Shown here: in pieces, positions 58,454 to 64,000 of the stretch
Position numbering within the stretch: position 1 is the stretch's first letter
How the letters are laid out: each line of letters starts with the position of its first letter
NCBI RefSeq assembly: GCF_001182725.1
Contig: NZ_CWHU01000005.1
Span: forward strand, 992,001 to 1,056,000
Direction: 5' to 3'
Length of the DNA: 64,000 nucleotides
Source: Anaerococcus jeddahensis
GTDB lineage: Bacteria > Bacillota > Clostridia > Tissierellales > Peptoniphilaceae
Translations under genes and position numbers: made by a program
Notes under the pieces: model-generated
Databases searched by the model: none
What the model was told of the DNA's origin: nothing
What the model saw: the letters and a program-made list of their open reading frames with translations, nothing else

Positions 58454-59435
58454 TTATTGCCTCTTCTAAAATTTTTCTCATTTTATTTAAAGCCTCATCC
58501 ATTGAATCTGCATTTAATGTAAATCCAGATGCTCTAATATGACCTCCGCCACCATTATTTCTTGCAATTTCTGAAACATCAAGATAATCTTTGCTTCTTA
58601 GAGAAATTTTATATTCATTTTCCCCGTACTCTTTTACAAGACAAGCAACTTCAATTCCCTTTAAATCTCTTAGCATATTTACAACAGATTCGCTATCCCC
58701 CATTTGAACACCAAAATCCACGCAAGTTTTTTGGCTTACTCCAACCAAAGCATAGGGCTTTTTAAATTCTACCTTGTTTAAAAGATGATTTTCAAATTGT
58801 AATTTTGAAATTTCCTTATTTTGGTAGAGATTTTTATAAATCATTTCAAAATCAGCCCCAATTTTATAAAGGTCTGCTGCAGTATAAAAAGTTAGCTCAC
58901 TTATATTTGAATATAAAAATCTACCAGTATCAGTAACTAAGCCTGCATAAAGTAAAGTTGCAATTTCCTTATCCATTGGAAGATTTAATCTTTTTATAAT
59001 TTCATAAACAAGTTCACAACTTGCAGGAGAATCTGAATGAATTATATTTAAATCAGTTTTTATAGATCCGCCTTTATGATGATCAATCACAAGAACATTT
59101 TTCGAATTTTTACAAATTTCTATAGCCTTATCAATCCTATCAAATTCTGAACAATCTACAATTATAAATAAGTCATATTCTTTTTGACTTGGATCTTTAT
59201 AATTTTCAATTTGAGGAAGAAATTTTAAGTAATCATCTACTTGACTTATCTTTATTACATCTGCTTTTTTCCCATAAAGTTCAAGAGACTTCCTAAGACC
59301 AAGGGCTGATCCTAGGGCGTCTCCATCTGGATTTATGTGGGCTGAAATAGCAATTGAATTAGCCTTATCAATAAAATTTTTAAATTTTTCTAATTCTTTT
59401 TGACTAATCTTCTCGATTTTTGGCATTTTTTTCAT
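58446..59435 (-). CDS. nrnA: DHH-family oligoribonuclease / pAp phosphatase NrnA
   Basis: A 329-residue DHH phosphoesterase: ISAHINPDGDALGSALGLRK, LFIIVDCSEFDRID, LVIDHHKGG and the C-terminal DHHA1 motif NNGGGGHIRASGF. It degrades nano-RNA and pAp. The start overlaps rbfA by 32 nt; an ATG three codons later (MPKIEKIS) is an alternative. Confidence 0.93.
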   Translation of the reverse strand: MKKMPKIEKISQKELEKFKNFIDKANSIAISAHINPDGDALGSALGLRKSLELYGKKADVIKISQVDDYLKFLPQIENYKDPSQKEYDLFIIVDCSEFDRIDKAIEICKNSKNVLVIDHHKGGSIKTDLNIIHSDSPASCELVYEIIKRLNLPMDKEIATLLYAGLVTDTGRFLYSNISELTFYTAADLYKIGADFEMIYKNLYQNKEISKLQFENHLLNKVEFKKPYALVGVSQKTCVDFGVQMGDSESVVNMLRDLKGIEVACLVKEYGENEYKISLRSKDYLDVSEIARNNGGGGHIRASGFTLNADSMDEALNKMRKILEEAIND

Positions 59436-59787
59436 CCCTTTTTATGGTTTCAGCAATTAGCTTATCCATATAGACGCCATGTTCGATAGAATTGTCATAT
59501 TTAAACCTAAATTCTGGCATTGACCTAAGTCTCATTCTCTCGCCGATCAATTTTTTCATATAACCTTTTGCTTGGTCGAGTGCCTCTATTACAGATTCCT
59601 TTTTACTTTCATCTCCCAAAACTGAAACAAAAATATCAGCATAGGAAAGGTCGTTTGTAACTTCTACTTCAGTTATAGAAACTATTACATTGTCTGATAA
59701 TCTTGGATCATTAATATCTTCTGCTATAATTTTTGATAATTCTTTTTGCATTTGTGAAGATATTTTTAAGGTTCTTCTTTTATCCAT
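59404..59787 (-). CDS. rbfA: Ribosome-binding factor A
   Basis: A 127-residue RbfA: RRTLKISSQMQKELSKIIAE, DPRLSDNVIVSITEVEVTND and MRLRSMPEFRFKYDNSIEHG. It assists maturation of the 16S rRNA 5' end. It starts 1 nt after the infB stop. Confidence 0.95.
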   Translation of the reverse strand: MDKRRTLKISSQMQKELSKIIAEDINDPRLSDNVIVSITEVEVTNDLSYADIFVSVLGDESKKESVIEALDQAKGYMKKLIGERMRLRSMPEFRFKYDNSIEHGVYMDKLIAETIKRDEKNAKNRED

Positions 59788-59788
59788 T

Positions 59789-61957
59789 CTATTCTCTTTC
59801 TTTTTCTATCATTTCGTAGGCTTCAAGCTCGTCGCCTTCTTTGATGTCGTTGAATTTTTCAAGGCCAATTCCACCTTCATAACCATTATTTAATTCTTTT
59901 GCATCATCTTTAAATCTTTTCATAGATTCAATATCACCATCAAAGATAACAACATTGTCCCTTAATAATCTTATCTTTGCTCTTCTTGGAATTGATCCGC
60001 TTGTTACTAGAACACCTGCAACCATTCCAGCATTTGGAATTTTGAAAGTTTCTTGAACTTTTGCACGACCAAGAACTTTTTCTTCAAATTCTGGATCTAG
60101 CATTCCTTTTAGAGCTTTTTCTACATCTTCGATTGCTTCATAAATTACAGAATAAGTTCTTATTTCAATATTATTTTCTTCTGCCATTTGAAGAGCACCT
60201 TGGGTTGGACGAACATTAAATCCAATTATTATAGCATTTGATGCTTGAGCAAGAAGAACATCTGATTCTGAAATTCCTCCAACAGCTCCTGCAATTACAT
60301 TTACAAAAACTTCTTCATTTGAAAGTTTTGAGAAGGAACTTGAAACTGCATCTACTGTTCCTTTTACATCAGTTTTTACTATAATATTTAATTCTTTTAA
60401 TTCTCCATCTTCAATGCCTTCATACATATCTTCAAGGTTAGTGTTAGATTTTTGAATTAGTCTTTCTTCTCTTTTTTGCTCTTTAGCACGATCAGCATAA
60501 AATCTTGCAGTTTTTTCATCTTCTACAGCAAAAATTTTATCTCCAGCTTCCGCCACATCGCTTAGTCCTAAAATTTGAGCTGGCATTGATGGACCTGCTT
60601 CTGAAATTGGTTCACCTTTTGAATTAAACATAGCCCTTATTCTTCCTGAAGAAGATCCAGTAACTACATAATCCTTATCGTGAAGAGTTCCTTTTTGAAC
60701 AAGAACTGTTGCAACTGGACCTCTTGCCTTATCAAGTTGAGCTTCAATAATAATTCCAACTGCAGCCCTATTTGGATTTGCTTTTAATTCTTTCATTTCT
60801 GCAACAAGTAAAACCATCTCCAAAAGATCTTTAATTCCAGCGCCTGTTCTTGCAGATACTTCTACCATAATTGTATCTCCACCCCAGTCTTCAGAAACTA
60901 AACCATATTCTGTAAGTTCTTGTTTTACTCTATTTGGATCACTTTCTTCTTTATCCATTTTATTAATGGCAACAATTATTGGAATTTCTGCAGCTTTAGC
61001 GTGATTGATTGCCTCAATTGTTTGTGGCATAACTCCATCATCACCTGCAACAACTAAAATCGCAATATCAGTTGATTGAGCTCCTCTCATTCTCATTTGA
61101 GTGAAAGCCTCGTGACCTGGTGTATCCAAAAATACAATTTCTTTATCATTAATATCTACAGTTGAAGCACCAATATGTTGAGTTATTCCTCCAGCTTCCC
61201 CAGATGCAAATTGTGTATCTCTAATGGCATCAAGAATTGAAGTTTTACCGTGGTCAACGTGACCCATAACTGAAACAACTGGTGGACGAGTAGCCAAATC
61301 TTTTTCATCATCTTCAAAATCAAGATCTTTTTCTTGAACTTCAATTTCATCAACCTTAACTTCTTTTGAGATTTCTTTATTAAATTCAAGAGCAACAAGT
61401 TCAGCTTGGTCAAATTCTATTTGATCATTTAGCCCTGCCATAACTCCAAGCCCCATAAGTTTCATGATAACTTGATTGGCATTTTCTTCAATTTTATCTG
61501 CAAAAGCCTTTACTGAAATTGATTCTGGAATATAAATTTTTCCATCATCATTGTTATCAGCTTTTATTTCTCTTTTTGTTGATTTTTTTGATCTTTTATT
61601 TTGCTTTTTATTTTTTTTCTTATCTTTTTTATTTGAAGATTTTTTATTTTTTTTGTTAGATACTTTATTTTCAGAAAGATTTTCTTCTTGTTTAGCTGGT
61701 TTTTTTTCTATACTTTCTGATTTTTTCTCTTTATTTATTTCTTTTTTATCTTCTTTTTTAATATCTTTGGCTTGATCATCTTTTTTTTCTGTATCTTCGC
61801 TAAAGTATTCTTCTACTAAGTCAAGTTCATCACCACTAAGCACAGACATATGAGATTTTATTTGTAATCCAAATTCATCCCTTAGTAGATTTAACATATC
61901 CTTTGTAGATTTATTGTGTTTTTTTGCTAATTCATATATTCTTAATTTTTTAGCCAT
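59789..61957 (-). CDS. infB: Translation initiation factor IF-2
   Basis: A 722-residue IF-2. An N-terminal IF2_N domain (LRIYELAKKHNKSTKDMLNL) is followed by a Lys/Glu-rich linker, a second IF2_N-like part, and the G domain with VMGHVDHGKTSILDAI, DTPGHEAFTQMRMRGA and VAINKMDKEESDP. Domains II-IV complete the protein. It delivers initiator tRNA to the 30S subunit. It follows rnpM by 13 nt. Confidence 0.98.
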   Translation of the reverse strand: MAKKLRIYELAKKHNKSTKDMLNLLRDEFGLQIKSHMSVLSGDELDLVEEYFSEDTEKKDDQAKDIKKEDKKEINKEKKSESIEKKPAKQEENLSENKVSNKKNKKSSNKKDKKKNKKQNKRSKKSTKREIKADNNDDGKIYIPESISVKAFADKIEENANQVIMKLMGLGVMAGLNDQIEFDQAELVALEFNKEISKEVKVDEIEVQEKDLDFEDDEKDLATRPPVVSVMGHVDHGKTSILDAIRDTQFASGEAGGITQHIGASTVDINDKEIVFLDTPGHEAFTQMRMRGAQSTDIAILVVAGDDGVMPQTIEAINHAKAAEIPIIVAINKMDKEESDPNRVKQELTEYGLVSEDWGGDTIMVEVSARTGAGIKDLLEMVLLVAEMKELKANPNRAAVGIIIEAQLDKARGPVATVLVQKGTLHDKDYVVTGSSSGRIRAMFNSKGEPISEAGPSMPAQILGLSDVAEAGDKIFAVEDEKTARFYADRAKEQKREERLIQKSNTNLEDMYEGIEDGELKELNIIVKTDVKGTVDAVSSSFSKLSNEEVFVNVIAGAVGGISESDVLLAQASNAIIIGFNVRPTQGALQMAEENNIEIRTYSVIYEAIEDVEKALKGMLDPEFEEKVLGRAKVQETFKIPNAGMVAGVLVTSGSIPRRAKIRLLRDNVVIFDGDIESMKRFKDDAKELNNGYEGGIGLEKFNDIKEGDELEAYEMIEKERE

Positions 61958-61970
61958 CTAATCACCTCTT

Positions 61971-62228
61971 TTATTTCATAGCAATTATCTCCTCGTAAAG
62001 ATCATCACTAATTTCAGTTTTAAAAACTTTTTCTAATTTTCTTTTCTTTTTTGCTTCTTCTATGCACTTTTCATCTTTGCAAATATAAGCACCCCTACCA
62101 TTTTTTTTGCCAGTAGGATCTAGGATAATTCCCTCTTCTTTGTTTTTAACTATCCTAATTAATTCATGTTTGTCTTTGTTTTCTCCACAAACTATACATT
62201 TTCTTTGTGGTATTTTTCTTTGTTTCAT
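61971..62228 (-). CDS. rnpM: YlxR-family RNA-binding protein (RnpM)
   Basis: An 85-residue basic protein: RKCIVCGENKDKHELIRIVK, GIILDPTGKKNGRGAYIC and a Lys-rich end. This is YlxR, recently named RnpM for its effect on RNase P. It lies between nusA and infB as usual. The ribosomal L7Ae-like ylxQ that often follows it is missing here. Confidence 0.93.
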   Translation of the reverse strand: MKQRKIPQRKCIVCGENKDKHELIRIVKNKEEGIILDPTGKKNGRGAYICKDEKCIEEAKKKRKLEKVFKTEISDDLYEEIIAMK

Positions 62229-62249
62229 TTTTTCACCATTATTAATGAG

Positions 62250-63476
62250 TTATTCTTCTTCACTTTCTTCAATATCTTCTTTAATAATTTGGTCAAGGTC
62301 GTCTGATAGATTTTCTATATCTTCCTTTTCTAAAGACTCGCCTTCTTCTAAATCTTTGTTTACAACTTCTTCGTTTTCTTCAACAGATTCTATCTCTTCT
62401 TCATTTAAACCCAAAATTTCATCTATTTGATCTTGGTCTAAATTGTCATATTCTTCTTGGCTTTTTATATCAATTTTCCAGCCTGTAAGTCTTGCTGCAA
62501 GTCTTGCATTTTGACCTTCTTTTCCAATTGCAAGGGATAATTGATCATCTCTTACAACAACCAAGGATTGTTTTTTCTTATCGTTAATAAAAACTTCGTT
62601 TATTTCTGCTGGTGATAGGGAGTTTTTGATAAATACTTTTACGTCTTTGTCATAATTTATAATATCAATTTTTTCGCCTTGTAATTCTTCAACAATTGAA
62701 TTTACACGACTTCCCTTAAAGCCAATACAAGCTCCGATTGAATCTATTTCTGGATCATTTGAAAATACAGCGATTTTTGTTCTAGATCCTGCTTCCCTAT
62801 CAATTCCATAAATTTCAATTATTCCATTTGTAATTTCTGGAACTTCAAGTTCAAATAATCTTACAACCAAGGCCTTGTCTTTTCTTGAAAGAATTATTTG
62901 TGGCTCTTTTGTTGTATTTTTTACTTCTTTAATTAAAACTTTAATTCTTTGATTTGGAGTATAAGTTTCATTTTCTACTTGCTCTTTTAAAGGAATAATT
63001 CCTTCGATTTTATCAAGATTTATATAAACATTAAACTTATCTTCTCTTTGGACAACACCTGTTATTATTTCATTTGCCCTATCCAAATATTCAGAATAAA
63101 CTGAATCTCTTTGGGCATCTCTTATTTTTTGGATAACAATATTTCTTGCAGTTTGAGCTGCAACTCTACCAAAATTTTTAGGTGCAATTTTTACCCTACA
63201 TATATCTCCTAAATCAAGTTTTGCATCAATTTCTTTTGCTTTTGTCTTAGATATTTCAGCTATTGGATCATTTACTTCATCAACTACATTTTTAAGAGAA
63301 TATACTTCAATTTCTCCAGTTTCTTGATTGATATTTACATCAACATTTTCATTATTATCGTAGTTTTTTTGGTAAGATTTAACCAAAGCTTTTTCCAATG
63401 CTTCAAGGATTACTTCCTTATCAACATTTTTACTTTTTTCAAGTTCCTCTAAGGCAATTATAAATTCTTTATTCAT
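62250..63476 (-). CDS. nusA: Transcription termination/antitermination protein NusA
   Basis: A 408-residue NusA: N-terminal polymerase-binding domain (FIIALEELEKSKNVDKEVIL), S1 domain (about 135-200), and two KH domains (DPEIDSIGACIGFKGSRVNS, LSLAIGKEGQNARLAARLTG). The C-terminus is a short, very acidic tail rather than the extra repeats of E. coli. It sets pausing and termination. The rimP-nusA order is conserved. Confidence 0.97.
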   Translation of the reverse strand: MNKEFIIALEELEKSKNVDKEVILEALEKALVKSYQKNYDNNENVDVNINQETGEIEVYSLKNVVDEVNDPIAEISKTKAKEIDAKLDLGDICRVKIAPKNFGRVAAQTARNIVIQKIRDAQRDSVYSEYLDRANEIITGVVQREDKFNVYINLDKIEGIIPLKEQVENETYTPNQRIKVLIKEVKNTTKEPQIILSRKDKALVVRLFELEVPEITNGIIEIYGIDREAGSRTKIAVFSNDPEIDSIGACIGFKGSRVNSIVEELQGEKIDIINYDKDVKVFIKNSLSPAEINEVFINDKKKQSLVVVRDDQLSLAIGKEGQNARLAARLTGWKIDIKSQEEYDNLDQDQIDEILGLNEEEIESVEENEEVVNKDLEEGESLEKEDIENLSDDLDQIIKEDIEESEEE

Positions 63477-63484
63477 CTTTCCCC

Positions 63485-63925
63485 CTAGAAGACTATCTCA
63501 ATTTTAATAGTCTTAATTTCACTTTTCTTAATTTCTCTTTGTTCATCTTCAAGCGCAAATATTAAGGAATCTTCTTTTATTTCTTTAATTTTCCCTATAA
63601 ACTTCTCGCCACCTTTAAGTTTTACTTCTAAAAGCTCATCTTTATTTCTTTCAAGGTCTCTATCATTTTTTAGGGGTCTTGAAAGGTCAGGAGAAGATAC
63701 TTCTAAATAATAAAATGATTTTATAAGGTCAATCTCATCCAATTTTTCGCTTAAAAAATTAGAAGTTTTTTCGCAATCATCAATGGTGATTCCCCCGTCC
63801 TTATAAATAAAAAACCTCAATATTTTATTTTTTCCTTCATTTACAAATTCGATATCTACAAGCTCATAACCAAGATCATTAATATCTTTTTCTAGATTTT
63901 CTTTTAATTTACTTATTAAATCCAT
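63485..63925 (-). CDS. rimP: Ribosome maturation factor RimP
   Basis: A 146-residue RimP: LGYELVDIEFVNEGKNKILR, DGGITIDDCEKTSNFLSEKL and YYLEVSSPDLSRPLKNDRDL. It is needed for 30S maturation. I chose the ATG at 63925, which has AAGGGG upstream; an ATG 39 nt earlier would place the start within a hairpin. It begins the rimP-nusA-rnpM-infB-rbfA-nrnA-truB-ribF cluster. Confidence 0.96.
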   Translation of the reverse strand: MDLISKLKENLEKDINDLGYELVDIEFVNEGKNKILRFFIYKDGGITIDDCEKTSNFLSEKLDEIDLIKSFYYLEVSSPDLSRPLKNDRDLERNKDELLEVKLKGGEKFIGKIKEIKEDSLIFALEDEQREIKKSEIKTIKIEIVF

Positions 63926-63947
63926 AACTTCCCCTTTACATATTAAA

Positions 63948-63967
63948 AGAGTGGATTTGTCCACTCT
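63948..63967 (-). promoter_or_regulatory. Leader hairpin before rimP-nusA
   Basis: On the minus strand AGAGTGGA pairs with TCCACTCT (8 bp, CAAA loop), followed by TTTAATAT. It lies a few nucleotides after the expected transcription start and upstream of the rimP ribosome binding site. It could be a weak attenuator or a 5'-end stabilising stem. Confidence 0.6.
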
Positions 63968-63979
63968 TCGCTTAAAATT

Positions 63980-63985
63980 ATTATA
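63980..63985 (-). promoter_or_regulatory. -10 element of rimP operon promoter
   Basis: TATAAT on the minus strand, within GAGTATAATAAT. The -35 would fall beyond the window edge, so the promoter is only half visible. Confidence 0.5.
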
Positions 63986-64000
63986 CTCTCTATGTCTTAA

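Noticed and set aside
61183..61413. 76-codon frame within infB
   Set aside because: Same-strand shadow of the IF-2 G-domain coding region.

Overview
The window is low-GC Firmicutes DNA. Its chromosomal part looks like a Gram-positive anaerobic coccus of the Peptoniphilaceae (Anaerococcus/Peptoniphilus-like). I infer this from the gene order rqcP-divIC-tilS-hpt without the sporulation genes yabP/yabQ, the strong A+T bias, and the copper-amine-oxidase-like domain in a surface protein. The genus is not proven. Almost every gene lies on the minus strand; only dinB is on the plus strand. No rRNA, tRNA or CRISPR array was recognised.

Positions about 40,945 down to 1 are most of an integrative conjugative element (ICE) of the Tn1549-like type. 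Read in transcription order it has: a CD1845-family membrane protein, RepA-like initiator, DnaC-like loader, PcfB/DUF3801, a phage-type antirepressor, the VirD4 coupling protein, a small acidic protein, SSB, Maff2, a TrbL/VirB6-like channel protein, a small broken gene, PrgI, the VirB4 ATPase, an NlpC/P60 wall hydrolase, DUF4315, a large BspA-like surface protein, DUF4366, topoisomerase III, a C5 DNA methyltransferase and a giant SNF2 helicase/N6-methylase. The relaxase and integrase must lie beyond the left edge. One end abuts the lysS terminator.

The ICE is itself interrupted twice. (1) A 15.1-kb mobilizable element (about 21,649-36,777) sits inside virD4 and splits it into two fragments that join in frame once one CAGGA repeat and the insert are removed. 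It encodes a large TnpX/TndX-type serine recombinase, a TetR regulator, a ClbS/DfsB-like protein, two half-size ABC transporters, a complete ECF module (fused ATPase, T and S subunits), a sigma-like factor, DUF3847, a MobA/MobL relaxase with a recognisable oriT, a replisome-organizer protein, DUF1413, an ORF6N protein and TnpW. (2) A group II intron (1-869, cut by the window edge) has entered the SNF2/methylase gene just after the codons for SYLW.

The right part (40,996-64,000) is ordinary chromosome: coaX-dusB-greA-lysS (lysS has an extra C-terminal tRNA-binding domain); rqcP-divIC-tilS-hpt; dinB; ftsK-pgsA-recA; rpsO-pnp; a prolyl-tRNA editing protein; and rimP-nusA-rnpM-infB-rbfA-nrnA-truB-ribF.

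The most interesting points are the three-layer nesting with virD4 as a switchable target, the transporter/ClbS/TetR cargo with visible operator half-sites, the MobQ-type oriT, and a recurring family of hairpin terminators, some with tiny leader peptides, throughout the mobile DNA. Function calls rest on motif recognition by eye; no database search was run.
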